Below, in pieces: positions 55,828-64,000 of a DNA stretch of 64,000 nucleotides. Each line of letters begins with the position of its first letter. Position 1 is the stretch's first letter. The notes beneath the pieces were generated by a model. It had not been told where the DNA came from. It did not search any database and saw nothing but the letters and a program-made list of their open reading frames with translations. The stretch lies in NCBI GenBank assembly GCA_017428245.1, contig JAFRRF010000057.1, forward strand, positions 45,292 to 109,291, given 5' to 3'. This DNA is from Bacteroidales bacterium. Lineage in GTDB: Bacteria > Bacteroidota > Bacteroidia > Bacteroidales > UBA932. The translations under genes and the position numbers were made by a program.

Positions 55828-55831
55828 GACG
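55805..55831 (-). repeat. REP-like hairpin element, copy C
   Basis: ATGCCCGG (55807-55814), loop TCAAG, CCGGGCAT (55820-55827), read leftward directly after the rnr TAG stop as TAG-CGTC-ATGCCCGG. This is the same arrangement as copy A after the nuclease gene. Its ATG is the probable start codon of the NAGPA-type gene. Confidence 0.75.
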
Positions 55832-57910
55832 CTATTCTTCAACCAGTTCATAGTCCAGGATTTTTTGTTCGAGATTGGCGCGCAGGACACGGACCTTGAC
55901 GGGGTCTCCCAGGTGGAAGACCCGGCCGGAAGCCTTGCCGCGCGTTTCGTATTTCTCTTCGTCGAACTCGAACCAGTCGAAATGGACGTCGCGAAGCGCG
56001 ACCATGCCTTCGATCTTCGTGGGTTCGACTTCAACATAAATGCCCCATTCCGTCAGGCCGCTCACGTGGCCTTCGAACAGGCGGCCGATCTTGTCCTGCA
56101 TATATTCCACCATCTTGTACTTGATGGAGGCTCGTTCCGCATCGGTGGCGATCTGCTCGCGCACGGAACTGTGTTCGCAGCAGTCTTCGTAATAGAGCTT
56201 GTCCTGCGACGTGGCGCCGTCCATATACATCGCCAGCAGGCGGTGGACCATCATGTCGGGATAGCGCCGGATGGGCGAGGTGAAATGGGTATAATACTGG
56301 AAGGCAAGGCCGTAGTGGCCCACATTGTCGGTGGAATAGCGTGCTCGGGCCATGCTGCGCAGGGCCAGCAGCTGCAGCGCGTTTTCCTCGGGCTTTCCCT
56401 TGGCCTCTTTCATCAGTTCGTTGAGCGCGCCGGCCGCCGTCTTCGGATTGGAAGTGTCGCCGAGCGTATGGCCGAAATTCTTGGCGAAACTGCGCAGGCT
56501 GTCGAGTTTTTCGGGATCGGGGTCTTCGTGGATACGATACACGAAGGTGGGATTCTTCGCCTTGCACTTCTTCGTGGCGTATTCCGCCACGCAACGGTTG
56601 GCCAGCAGCATGAACTCTTCGATGAGCCAGTTGCTCTCCTTGCTTTCCTTCTGCACGACATCCAGGGGTTTGCCCGTCTCATCCACGATGACTTTCATCT
56701 CCGGCCGCTCGAAAGAGATGGCGCCCTTGTCGAAACGCTGCTTGCGGAGGATCGTGGCCAGGGCGTGGAGTTTGCCCATCTCCATCGCCAGCGGACCCTC
56801 GCCCGTCTCGATGATCTGCTGCGCCTGCTCATAGTCGAAACGATAGTCGGAATTGATGACGGTGCGGCCGAACCACTGCCCGATGACCTTGGCCTTGTCG
56901 TTGAGTTCGAACACGGCGCTGTAGGTCAGTTTGTCTTCGTGCGGACGCAGTGAGCAGAGTTTGTTCGAAAGCTTCTCAGGCAGCATCGGGATGGTGCGGT
57001 CCACCAGATAGACCGAAGTGCCGCGGGCGAAGGCTTCCTTGTCGACCGGCGAGCCCGGCGTCACGTAATGCGTCACGTCGGCGATGTGGATGCCCACCTC
57101 CATATTACCGTTGTCGAGCACGCGGTACGAGAGGGCGTCGTCGAAATCCTTGGCATCGGCCGGGTCGATGGTAAACGTGGTCACGCCGCGGAAATCCCGG
57201 CGGCCGGCCAGGTCTTTCGGCGTGATGTCTTCGGATATTTTGTCGGCCGCCTGCTCCACTTCCGGTTCGAAACGGTAGGGAAGCTGGTATTCGGCCAGGA
57301 TGGCGTGCATCTCCGTATCGTTCTCGCCCGGGACGCCGAGCACGTCGACGACCCTGCCCAGCGGTTCGGCGCTCCGCTTCGGCCAGTCGGTCACCAGCAC
57401 GGCGACTTTCATCCCATGGGCAGCCTGCTTGCCGCCGATCTCCGGCAGCTCCGAAGGACCGGACACGTCGATACGGATGTCATACGGCATATTCTTGCCT
57501 TCGACGATGGCCCAGACCTGCCGGCCGCGGACCACCAGGATGCCGATGTGCGGCTTGGTGCTGCGACGGATGATCTTGACCACTTCGCCTTCCAGGCTGC
57601 GTCCTTTCGCACCGGCCTGGATCCGGTGTTTCGACACCGCAATCTTCACGAAATCGCCGTTCAGGGCGAAATGCAGCTTGCGCATCGGGATGAAGATGTC
57701 TTCCGGCCGTCCTTCTACCTTTACGAAGCCAAACCCGTCGCGCGAGAGGGAGACCGTACCTTCGAATTCCTCCAGCGATTTGCTCCTTCGTTCCGTCGTC
57801 CGCACCAGCGGTGCCTGCTCGCCGCGTGCCAGCCGCTTTGCACGCTTGAGTGCACCTTCCCGGACGGTATTTTTACCCTTTTTCCCCTTTTTGCGATTCG
57901 ATGTTGCCAT
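55832..57910 (-). CDS. rnr: Ribonuclease R
   Basis: A 692-residue 3'-5' exoribonuclease of the RNase II family. Cold-shock domains (about 55-225) precede the RNB catalytic domain with TIDPADAKDFDDALS near 248 and the basic PDMMVHRLL region near 555, and a C-terminal S1 domain (GHVSGLTEWGIYVEV, about 628-690). A Lys/Arg-rich start (SNRKKGKKGKN) is typical of RNase R. It degrades structured RNA in the cytoplasm. It diverges from gpmI with crossing promoters. A REP-like hairpin follows its stop directly. Confidence 0.95.
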   Translation of the reverse strand: MATSNRKKGKKGKNTVREGALKRAKRLARGEQAPLVRTTERRSKSLEEFEGTVSLSRDGFGFVKVEGRPEDIFIPMRKLHFALNGDFVKIAVSKHRIQAGAKGRSLEGEVVKIIRRSTKPHIGILVVRGRQVWAIVEGKNMPYDIRIDVSGPSELPEIGGKQAAHGMKVAVLVTDWPKRSAEPLGRVVDVLGVPGENDTEMHAILAEYQLPYRFEPEVEQAADKISEDITPKDLAGRRDFRGVTTFTIDPADAKDFDDALSYRVLDNGNMEVGIHIADVTHYVTPGSPVDKEAFARGTSVYLVDRTIPMLPEKLSNKLCSLRPHEDKLTYSAVFELNDKAKVIGQWFGRTVINSDYRFDYEQAQQIIETGEGPLAMEMGKLHALATILRKQRFDKGAISFERPEMKVIVDETGKPLDVVQKESKESNWLIEEFMLLANRCVAEYATKKCKAKNPTFVYRIHEDPDPEKLDSLRSFAKNFGHTLGDTSNPKTAAGALNELMKEAKGKPEENALQLLALRSMARARYSTDNVGHYGLAFQYYTHFTSPIRRYPDMMVHRLLAMYMDGATSQDKLYYEDCCEHSSVREQIATDAERASIKYKMVEYMQDKIGRLFEGHVSGLTEWGIYVEVEPTKIEGMVALRDVHFDWFEFDEEKYETRGKASGRVFHLGDPVKVRVLRANLEQKILDYELVEE

Positions 57911-57918
57911 ATATTCCG

Positions 57919-57926
57919 TATTTTTG
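57919..57926 (+). promoter_or_regulatory. -7 box of gpmI
   Basis: TATTTTTG, 33 bases before the gpmI ATG. It lies inside the leader of the divergent rnr transcript. Confidence 0.5.
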
Positions 57927-57943
57927 CGCGATTACTAAGATAA

Positions 57944-57951
57944 CAAATATA
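57944..57951 (-). promoter_or_regulatory. -7 box of rnr
   Basis: TATATTTG read leftward, 33 bases before the rnr ATG. The two promoters face inward, so the rnr and gpmI transcripts overlap at their 5' ends by roughly 10 bases. Confidence 0.5.
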
Positions 57952-57959
57952 CGAAAAAT

Positions 57960-59483
57960 ATGGACAGGAAAGTTCTTTTGATGATTCTCGACGGCTGGGG
58001 CGAAGGCCGCCACGACTATTCCAATGCTATCTGGACGCAGGGAACGCCGCACATCGATGCACTGCGCGCGAAGTATCCCGCCGGCCATCTGCAGGCCTGC
58101 GGCGAATACGTCGGCCTGCCCGACGGCCAGATGGGCAACTCCGAGGTCGGCCATATGAACCTCGGCGCCGGACGCGTGGTCTATCAGGACCTGGTGAAGA
58201 TCAACATCGCCTGCCGCGAACATAAACTTTTGGAGAATAAAGAGATTGCTGCCGTCTTCGATTACGTGAAGACATCCGGGAAGAAACTCCACCTGATGGG
58301 CCTTACTTCCCACGGCGGTGTCCACTCCTCGCTCGACCACGTATATGAATTCCTCCGTGTCGCTGCAGAACAGGGCCTGGACAAGGTCTTCGTACACGCC
58401 TTTATGGACGGCCGCGACACCGACCCGCGCAGCGGCAAGGGATTCGTGGCCGAACTCGAGCAAAAGATGGCCGAAACCACCGGCCGCGTCGCCACGGTCT
58501 GCGGCCGCTTCTATGCCATGGACCGCGACAAGCGCTGGAACCGCATCAAAGACGCCTATGACCTGCTGGTCGAAGGAAAAGGCGCCGCCTTTACCTCCGC
58601 CACCGAAGGCATCCAGGCCTCCTACGACGCCGACGTCACCGACGAGTTCATCAAACCGATCGTCGTGACCGACGCGGCCGGCGCCCCGCTGGCCAAGATC
58701 GAGGAAGGCGACGCCATCATCTTCTACAACTTCCGCAACGACCGCGCCCGCGAACTGACCACCGTGCTGACGCAGCAGGATATGACCGAGGAAGGAATGC
58801 ATACGATTCCCCTGTACTACTGCTGTCTTACGCCGTACGACGCCTCCTTCACCGGCGTCCATATCCTCTTCGACAAGGAACTTGTCCAGGACACCCTCGG
58901 CGAAACCGTCTCCAAGGCGGGCAAACGCCAGCTCCGCATCGCCGAAACGGAAAAATACGCCCACGTGACCTTCTTCTTCAACGGCGGCCGCGAGACGCAG
59001 TTCGAGAACGAAGACCGGATCCTGGTGGCCTCGCCGAAAGTCCCGACCTACGACCTGCTGCCCCAGATGAGCGCGCCCGAGGTGGCCGAAAAACTGATCG
59101 ACGTCATCCGCACCGGCAAGGAAGACCTCATCATCCTGAACTTCGCCAACGGCGACATGGTCGGCCACACCGGCGTCTATATGTCGATCACGCAGGCCGT
59201 CACCTGTATCGACCGGCTGGTGGGCCGCGTGGTGGAAGAGGCTCTGGCGCAGGACTATGTCGTGCTGCTGACCGCCGACCACGGCAATGCCGACTTCGCC
59301 GTCAACGCTGACGGCAGCCCGAACACCGCCCACTCCCTCAACACCGTACAGTTCGTAGTCATCGGTGCCGGCGACGACGTGAAGACCGTCAAGGACGGCG
59401 CCCTTTGCAACGTCGCCCCGACCATTCTCAAGCTGATGGGCATCCCGCAGCCCGCCGCAATGACCGCAGAACCCCTGATCTGA
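57960..59483 (+). CDS. gpmI: Cofactor-independent phosphoglycerate mutase
   Basis: Glycolytic enzyme interconverting 3- and 2-phosphoglycerate, 507 residues, normal length. It shows the alkaline-phosphatase-like metal sites: MILDGWGEG (Asp), [14 protein letters not shown] (phospho-Ser near 62), [21 protein letters not shown], and the C-terminal NGDMVGHTG and LTADHGNAD. Mn2+ is the usual cofactor. The ammonia-lyase gene follows after 11 bases. Confidence 0.97.
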   Translation: MDRKVLLMILDGWGEGRHDYSNAIWTQGTPHIDALRAKYPAGHLQACGEYVGLPDGQMGNSEVGHMNLGAGRVVYQDLVKINIACREHKLLENKEIAAVFDYVKTSGKKLHLMGLTSHGGVHSSLDHVYEFLRVAAEQGLDKVFVHAFMDGRDTDPRSGKGFVAELEQKMAETTGRVATVCGRFYAMDRDKRWNRIKDAYDLLVEGKGAAFTSATEGIQASYDADVTDEFIKPIVVTDAAGAPLAKIEEGDAIIFYNFRNDRARELTTVLTQQDMTEEGMHTIPLYYCCLTPYDASFTGVHILFDKELVQDTLGETVSKAGKRQLRIAETEKYAHVTFFFNGGRETQFENEDRILVASPKVPTYDLLPQMSAPEVAEKLIDVIRTGKEDLIILNFANGDMVGHTGVYMSITQAVTCIDRLVGRVVEEALAQDYVVLLTADHGNADFAVNADGSPNTAHSLNTVQFVVIGAGDDVKTVKDGALCNVAPTILKLMGIPQPAAMTAEPLI

Positions 59484-59494
59484 CAAGTCGTACC

Positions 59495-61012
59495 ATGCAA
59501 GACCGCCTTACCCTTGACCTGCTGGAGCAGGTCGTCTGCCAGGGCCGGAAACTGGACATCGGCGAAGAAACGATGGCCGTCGTCCGGCGCAGTTATGCGT
59601 TCCTGGAAAAGTTCAGCAAGGAGAAAATCATCTACGGCATCAATACCGGTTTCGGCCCGATGGCCCAGTGGCGGGTGGAAGACGACCACCTCAAAGAATT
59701 GCAATACAACATCATCCGCAGCCATTCCACCGGCGCCGGCGCCCCGCTCGACGACGACCTGGCCCTGGCGGCGATGATCGCGCGGCTGGGCACTTTCCTG
59801 CAAGGCCGCTCGGGTGTCCATCCTGAACTGGTGCAGACGCTGCTGGCCTTCATCAACAACAGGGTCATCCCGTTCATTCCCGAGCACGGTAGCGTGGGCG
59901 CAAGCGGCGACCTGGTGCAACTGGCCCACATCGCGCTGAATCTCATCGGCGAAGGAGAAGTCCGGTACAACGGAAAGTGGCGCCCTGCAGGAGAAGTGAT
60001 GGCGGAACTGGGTATCCGCCCCGTGGAAATCCACATCCGGGAAGGACTTTCCGCCACCAACGGCACTTCGGTGATGACCGGCATCGGATGCATCAACCAG
60101 CTGCACGCCGAACGCCTGCTCGACTGGGCGACGCTCGCGGCGGTATGGATGAATGAGATCGCCTCTTCCTACGACGACCTGATGGCGGAACCCCTCAACG
60201 AAGTCCGGCGTCAGGACGGCCAGCAGGTAATTGCCCGCCGCATGCGGGAGCTCGCCGCTTCGAGCCGCTGTCTCCGCAAGCGGGAAGATGAACTGTACGA
60301 CGGAAGGCATCTGGAAAAAACCTTCGGCCACAAAGTGCAGCCCTACTATTCTCTCCGCTGCATCCCGCAAATCCTCGGCCCTGTCCAGGAAACGCTGGCC
60401 AATGCACGCCGGGTACTGGAAAATGAACTGAACTCCGCCTGCGACAACCCGATCGTCGATCCCGACACCCGTTCGGTCTATCACGGCGGGAATTTCCACG
60501 GCGACTATATCTCTCTGGAGCAGGACAAGGTGAAAATCGCAATGACACGCGTGGCGATGACGGCCGAGCGGCAGCTCAATTACCTCTTCCACGACCGCAT
60601 CAACGGTATCCTTCCGCCTTTCCTCAATACCGGGACACTGGGCCTCAACTATGGTATGCAGGCCTGCCAGTTCACCGCCACCTCCACCACGGCGGAGTGC
60701 CAGACCCTGGCGATGCCCAACTATGTGCACAGCATACCCAACAACAACGACAACCAGGACATCGTCTCGATGGGCACGAATTCCGCGCTGCTCTGCAAAA
60801 AGGTGATTGCCAATGTCACTCAGGTGCTCGCGATCCAATACATCGCCCTGGCGCAGGCGACCGACTGCCTGGATTTGTACGACAAATTGTGCGACACCTC
60901 ACGGAAGACCTACGACAGCGTCCGTGCCATCCAGCCGCACATCCGCGAAGACAAGCCTTTCTACAAGCAGATCGACCAAATGGTCCGCTTCCTCCGCGAC
61001 CACAGGCCGTAA
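59495..61012 (+). CDS. Aromatic amino-acid ammonia-lyase, tyrosine-lyase-like
   Basis: A 505-residue MIO-containing lyase. The MIO triad Ala-Ser-Gly lies in GSVGASGDLVQLAH near 137-139; IIYGINTGFGPMAQ and YHGGNFHGDYISLEQD are also typical. Automatic annotation would call it histidine ammonia-lyase. From memory it is closer to Flavobacterium johnsoniae tyrosine ammonia-lyase, sharing YGxNTGFGPMAQ, LQYNxIRSHS and the SIPNNNDNQDIVSMGTNSA block, and no hut genes are nearby. A product such as p-coumarate would feed flexirubin or aryl-polyene pigment making, but no such cluster is in the window. The start at 59495 follows a gap of 11 bases after gpmI. Confidence 0.82.
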   Translation: MQDRLTLDLLEQVVCQGRKLDIGEETMAVVRRSYAFLEKFSKEKIIYGINTGFGPMAQWRVEDDHLKELQYNIIRSHSTGAGAPLDDDLALAAMIARLGTFLQGRSGVHPELVQTLLAFINNRVIPFIPEHGSVGASGDLVQLAHIALNLIGEGEVRYNGKWRPAGEVMAELGIRPVEIHIREGLSATNGTSVMTGIGCINQLHAERLLDWATLAAVWMNEIASSYDDLMAEPLNEVRRQDGQQVIARRMRELAASSRCLRKREDELYDGRHLEKTFGHKVQPYYSLRCIPQILGPVQETLANARRVLENELNSACDNPIVDPDTRSVYHGGNFHGDYISLEQDKVKIAMTRVAMTAERQLNYLFHDRINGILPPFLNTGTLGLNYGMQACQFTATSTTAECQTLAMPNYVHSIPNNNDNQDIVSMGTNSALLCKKVIANVTQVLAIQYIALAQATDCLDLYDKLCDTSRKTYDSVRAIQPHIREDKPFYKQIDQMVRFLRDHRP

Positions 61013-61033
61013 GGCGGCGCCCTTATTACAGAT

Positions 61034-61069
61034 TAAACTTCGCCACCAAGTGGTGACGAAGTTTTTTTT
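61034..61069 (+). terminator. Terminator after the ammonia-lyase gene
   Basis: AAACTTCG-C-CACC / TGGTG-A-CGAAGTTT, a 12-bp stem with one mismatch and a small loop, followed by a run of T at 61062-61069. It ends the gpmI/ammonia-lyase transcript before the hicAB pair. Confidence 0.88.
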
Positions 61070-61075
61070 AGATAA

Positions 61076-61108
61076 TTTGGAAGATGGTACTAATTTTGGT
61101 ACCTTTGT
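61076..61108 (+). promoter_or_regulatory. hicAB promoter with an embedded palindrome
   Basis: TTTG (61076-61079), 21 bases, TACCTTTG (61101-61108). Between and overlapping the -7 box lies GGTAC-N8-GTACC (61087-61104), a perfect inverted repeat well placed as the operator for the HicB ribbon-helix-helix domain, so that antitoxin binding blocks the promoter. Confidence 0.6.
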
Positions 61109-61123
61109 AAAAAGATTGTGGTG

Positions 61124-61360
61124 ATGAGTACGAAAGAAAAGTTGAGGAAGCGTTTTTTACAGATGCCGCACGATTTTACTTTCGATGAAATGTGCGCATT
61201 GCTTTCAGGTTTCGGGTATTCGTTGGATACCAAAGGAACCACATCGGGTTCGAGAATCCGCTTTCGAAAAAGTGCGGGAGTGTATATCGACATCCACCGT
61301 CCTCATCCCGGAAACACAATGCGGGAATGGATGATGAAAGCTGTTTTTATGAGCATTTGA
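61124..61360 (+). CDS. hicA: HicA family mRNA interferase toxin
   Basis: A 78-residue double-stranded-RNA-binding-fold protein: KLRKRFLQMPHDFTFDEM, then GYSLDTKGTTSGSRIRF and HRPHPGNTMREWM. HicA toxins cleave mRNA with a His in the GSH-type motif; here that spot reads SGSR, as in some Bacteroidetes members I recall, so the catalytic His may be replaced or supplied by HRPHPG. The start ATG at 61124 follows two in-frame GTG codons. It precedes the antitoxin gene by 22 bases. Confidence 0.82.
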   Translation: MSTKEKLRKRFLQMPHDFTFDEMCALLSGFGYSLDTKGTTSGSRIRFRKSAGVYIDIHRPHPGNTMREWMMKAVFMSI

Positions 61361-61382
61361 AAACCAACCAATTGTTATAGCG

Positions 61383-61742
61383 ATGGATTATCTGGAGTAT
61401 AAAGGTTATAAAGGATCTGTGGAATACAGTCTCCGGGATGATTGTCTGCACGGGAAAGTGCAGGGAATACGTAAGTCTTTGATTCTCTATGAGGGTATGT
61501 CGCTCGACGAATTGCGGCAGGATTTTCAGGCCGGCGTGGATTCTTATCTGGAGGCCTGCCAGGCAGACGGAATCGAACCTGAGAAGCCCTATAGCGGGAA
61601 GCTGAACTTGAGAATGCCCTCCGAAATACACGCACAAGTCGCAGCAAAAGCGGCGGCGAACGGTTTTACCATCAACGAATATATCAATACCGCAATTGTC
61701 CGCCTGCTTCAGGAGGACCAAGCACCTTACGGCAACCGATAG
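61383..61742 (+). CDS. hicB: HicB family antitoxin
   Basis: A 119-residue protein. The N-terminal half is the partly degraded RNase H-like HicB fold (YKGYKGSVEYSLRDDCLHGKVQGI), which binds the toxin. The C-terminal half is a ribbon-helix-helix DNA-binding domain (GKLNLRMPSEIHAQVAAKAA...NEYINTAIVRLL). It should repress its own promoter at the palindrome upstream of hicA. The pair is visibly A+T-richer than its neighbours, which fits acquisition by transfer. Confidence 0.87.
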   Translation: MDYLEYKGYKGSVEYSLRDDCLHGKVQGIRKSLILYEGMSLDELRQDFQAGVDSYLEACQADGIEPEKPYSGKLNLRMPSEIHAQVAAKAAANGFTINEYINTAIVRLLQEDQAPYGNR

Positions 61743-61743
61743 T

Positions 61744-61772
61744 TCGTCACCCCCGGCTCCGGCCGGGCGGTT
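61744..61772 (+). repeat. REP-like element, degenerate copy D
   Basis: CGTCACCCCCGGCTCCGGCCGGGCGG follows the hicB TAG stop after two bases. It keeps the CGTCA lead and the CCCGG / CCGGG stem of the other copies but pairs less well. The rest of 61743-61845 holds a T-rich stretch and a weak promoter. Confidence 0.4.
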
Positions 61773-61811
61773 CCCGTTCAGATTCTTTTTGCGCGTCCCG
61801 CTTTTTTTCGG

Positions 61812-61819
61812 TATCTTGC
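61812..61819 (+). promoter_or_regulatory. Weak -7 box of dnaE
   Basis: TATCTTGC, 26 bases before the dnaE ATG, the same variant box as before the comF-type gene. Confidence 0.3.
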
Positions 61820-61845
61820 CTTTCCTTTTCAACCTCGTCTGCCCT

Positions 61846-64000
61846 ATGTCTTTCGTACACCTCCACGTCCATACGCAATACTCGATTCTCGACGGTCTGT
61901 CCGATATCGGGAAACTGTTCGAACGCGCCCGAGAACTCGGGATGCCCGCCCTGGCCATCACCGACCACGGCAATATGTACGGCGTGAAGGAGTTTTTCAG
62001 ATACGCGTATGACAAGTCAAATCTGGGAGAAGACAAGAAGCCCCTGGTCAAGCCCATCATCGGCTGCGAAGTCTATGTGACGCGGCACTATGACCACCGG
62101 CTCAAGGACAACGACCACCGCAAATACTACCACCTGACCCTCCTGGCCAAAAACTACGCGGGTTACCAGAACCTGATGAAGATCTGCACGGAGGGCCATA
62201 TCCACGGTATGTACTATAAGCCGCGCGTGTCGCACGAAATCATCGAGCAGTATCACGAGAACCTGATCTGCTGCTCCGCGTGCCTGGCGGGCGAACTGCC
62301 CCGCGATATCATGGACGGCAACGTGGAAGCGGCGCGGGAGGCCCTCCGCTGGCACAAGCGCGTGTTCGGCGACGACTACTACCTTGAAGTGATGAAGCAC
62401 AAGACCGAAGTGCCCGGTCTCGACGACGATGTTTACCGGGCGCAGATGGAGGTCAATCCCGTCCTGTTCGACCTGGCCCGCGAAGAGGGCGTCAAAGTGG
62501 TGGCCACCAACGACGTGCACTTTATCCGCAAGGAAGACGGCCCGGCCCACGACCGTCTCATCTGCCTGACCACCAACTCCGACGTGGACGATCCCAAGCG
62601 GCTCCGCTACACGCAGCAGGAGTATCTCAAAAGCGAGGAGGAAATGGCGGCACTCTTTCCGGAGCATCCGGAAGTGATCGCCAACACGCTAGAAGTGGCC
62701 GGCAAGGTGGAACTCTACAAGATCGACCACGACTACATCCTCCCCAAGTACCATATCGACGAGACCTTCCTGCGCGACATCGATACCTATCTGGAAAAAT
62801 ACAAAGCCTACATCGAAGCCGGCAAGAATGACCCGAAGGGCATCTACCGCGGCGACGACTTCTGCAAGTCCGTGGCCTACCTGTGCCATCTGACCTACGA
62901 AGGCGCGAAAATCCGCTATGGCGAAACCCTCACCGACGAGCAGGCCGAGCGCATCGACTTCGAGCTCAAGACCATCTCCTCGATGGGCTTCCCCGACTAC
63001 TTCCTCATCGTCCAGGACTACATCCGCGCCATGCGCAACCAGGGCTGGCTCGTAGGCCCGGGCCGCGGCTCCGCGGCAGGCAGCGTGGTGGCATACTGCC
63101 TCTGGATCACGAACCTCGACCCCATCAAATACCAGCTCCTGTTCGAGCGCTTCCTCAATCCGGAGCGCATCTCGATGCCCGATATCGATGTGGACTTCGA
63201 AAACCTCGAAGCGGCGCACCGCTATGTGGAAGACACCTACGGCGCCGACCACGTGTCGCGTGTGATTACCTTCGGCACGATGCTGGCCAAGGGCGCCATC
63301 AAGGACGTGGCACGCATCAGCCACGTGTCGATCGACGAGAGCAACCGCCTGTCGAAGATGGTGCCGGCCCGCCTCAGCGAACGGGTGAAGAACGAAAAAG
63401 GCGAGACGGAAGAGAAAAGCGTGAAGGTCACGCTGAAAAACTGCTTCCGCTTGGTTCCGGAGTTCCGGGACGAACTGGCCAAAGAAAACAACGAACTCAA
63501 CCAGGAGGTCCTCTCGTTCGCCCAGCAATTGGAGGGAAGCGTCCGCCAGGTTGGCATGCATGCCTGCGCCACCATTATCGGCCCCGGCAACCTGAGCGAC
63601 TATATCCCCATCTGCCTTTCCAAGGACAAGGATACGGGACAGGATGTATGGACTTCGCAGTACGACGGCCACTACATCGAAGAGTGCGGCCTGCTCAAGA
63701 TGGACTTCCTGGGCCTCAACACGCTTTCGATCATCCACAAGACCCTCGACCTGATCAAGCAGGGGCACGGCGAGGACATCGACATCGAAGCCATCCCCAT
63801 CGACGACAAGCTGACCTACGAACTCTACAGCCGCGGCGACACCACGTCGATCTTCCAGTTCGAGTCGCCGGGCATGAAGGAGTGGCTGCAGAAACTCCAG
63901 CCCGAGCGCTTCGAAGACCTGATCGCTATGAACGCCCTGTACCGTCCGGGCCCGATGGACTACATCCCCGACTTCGTCGACCGCAAGCAGGGCATCAAGC
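61846..64000 (+). CDS. dnaE: DNA polymerase III alpha subunit (5' part, runs off the window)
   Basis: Replicative DNA polymerase catalytic subunit; 718 codons are visible of roughly 1250 expected. The start MSFVHLHVHTQYSILDG opens the PHP domain (metal ligands HLHVH, TDHGNMYG). The palm follows with GPGRGSAAGS near 405 and the catalytic acids in MPDIDVDFE (Asp446, Asp448, and the nearby Asp450), then ATIIGPGNLSDYIP and NALYRPGPMDYIPDF near the window edge. The frame is uninterrupted. The ATG at 61846 is the first one giving the conserved N-terminus. Confidence 0.97.
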   Translation, partial: MSFVHLHVHTQYSILDGLSDIGKLFERARELGMPALAITDHGNMYGVKEFFRYAYDKSNLGEDKKPLVKPIIGCEVYVTRHYDHRLKDNDHRKYYHLTLLAKNYAGYQNLMKICTEGHIHGMYYKPRVSHEIIEQYHENLICCSACLAGELPRDIMDGNVEAAREALRWHKRVFGDDYYLEVMKHKTEVPGLDDDVYRAQMEVNPVLFDLAREEGVKVVATNDVHFIRKEDGPAHDRLICLTTNSDVDDPKRLRYTQQEYLKSEEEMAALFPEHPEVIANTLEVAGKVELYKIDHDYILPKYHIDETFLRDIDTYLEKYKAYIEAGKNDPKGIYRGDDFCKSVAYLCHLTYEGAKIRYGETLTDEQAERIDFELKTISSMGFPDYFLIVQDYIRAMRNQGWLVGPGRGSAAGSVVAYCLWITNLDPIKYQLLFERFLNPERISMPDIDVDFENLEAAHRYVEDTYGADHVSRVITFGTMLAKGAIKDVARISHVSIDESNRLSKMVPARLSERVKNEKGETEEKSVKVTLKNCFRLVPEFRDELAKENNELNQEVLSFAQQLEGSVRQVGMHACATIIGPGNLSDYIPICLSKDKDTGQDVWTSQYDGHYIEECGLLKMDFLGLNTLSIIHKTLDLIKQGHGEDIDIEAIPIDDKLTYELYSRGDTTSIFQFESPGMKEWLQKLQPERFEDLIAMNALYRPGPMDYIPDFVDRKQGIK

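Noticed and set aside
59495..61012. Histidine ammonia-lyase (HutH) as the firm name.
   Set aside because: The motif blocks resemble the Flavobacterium tyrosine lyase more closely and no hut genes are adjacent, so the broader name was used.

Overview
The window is a G+C-rich stretch (about 58-60% by eye) of a Bacteroidales-type chromosome. Evidence for the phylum comes from three sources. The -7 promoter boxes fit TAnnTTTG. There are three TonB-dependent receptors with carboxypeptidase-regulatory N-termini. There are also many lipoproteins with BACON, DUF4876, DUF4249, DUF4988, FISUMP or BIG2 domains. The genus cannot be fixed from the sequence; a high-GC gut or rumen lineage (Rikenellaceae- or Cryptobacteroides-like) is a guess. 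No phage, insertion sequence, CRISPR array or rRNA was seen. Coding density is very high and no gap exceeds about 160 bases.

Layout. 1-6.2 kb: an Oar-like TonB receptor and a secreted nuclease lipoprotein, both leftward. 6.2-12.1 kb: housekeeping genes (metK behind a SAM-II/SAM-V-like riboswitch, mutS2, cdaA, a PNPOx-fold protein, a comF-type gene). 12.1-21.6 kb: one leftward operon running from two BACON lipoproteins through a TonB receptor, a DUF4876 lipoprotein and a DUF6850 barrel to a DPP7-like S46 dipeptidyl-peptidase; together these suggest surface binding, uptake and peptide trimming. 21.7-24.1 kb: small exported proteins, a HAD phosphatase and an EEP hydrolase. 24.15-33.66 kb: a rightward operon of an acyltransferase, a POTRA-less Omp85-type barrel and three paralogous DUF4988 lipoproteins, the last carrying seven BIG2 domains and leucine-rich repeats.

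33.7-37.3 kb: the str operon (rpsL-rpsG-fusA-rpsJ), ending in a CAU tRNA instead of running on into the S10 operon. 37.3-43.6 kb: a second TonB operon (unknown exported protein, STN-type receptor, DUF4249 lipoprotein, MG2/plug protein). 43.7-47.5 kb: arginine/ornithine catabolism (arcC, ornithine carbamoyltransferase, rocD) plus an exported coiled-coil protein. 47.6-61.0 kb: mixed housekeeping (MATE pump, rsgA, polyprenyl synthase, U32, S41 protease, rdgB, recO, NAGPA-type protein, rnr, gpmI) and an aromatic amino-acid ammonia-lyase resembling Flavobacterium tyrosine ammonia-lyase. 61.1-61.75 kb: an A+T-richer hicAB toxin-antitoxin pair. From 61.85 kb to the edge: the 5' part of dnaE.

The least expected signals are a dispersed hairpin element with compensating stem changes that sits directly on TAG stop codons and enters two reading frames, a set of promoters placed so close to the ATG that leaderless mRNAs are predicted, the compact metK riboswitch, and the DUF4988/Omp85 operon.
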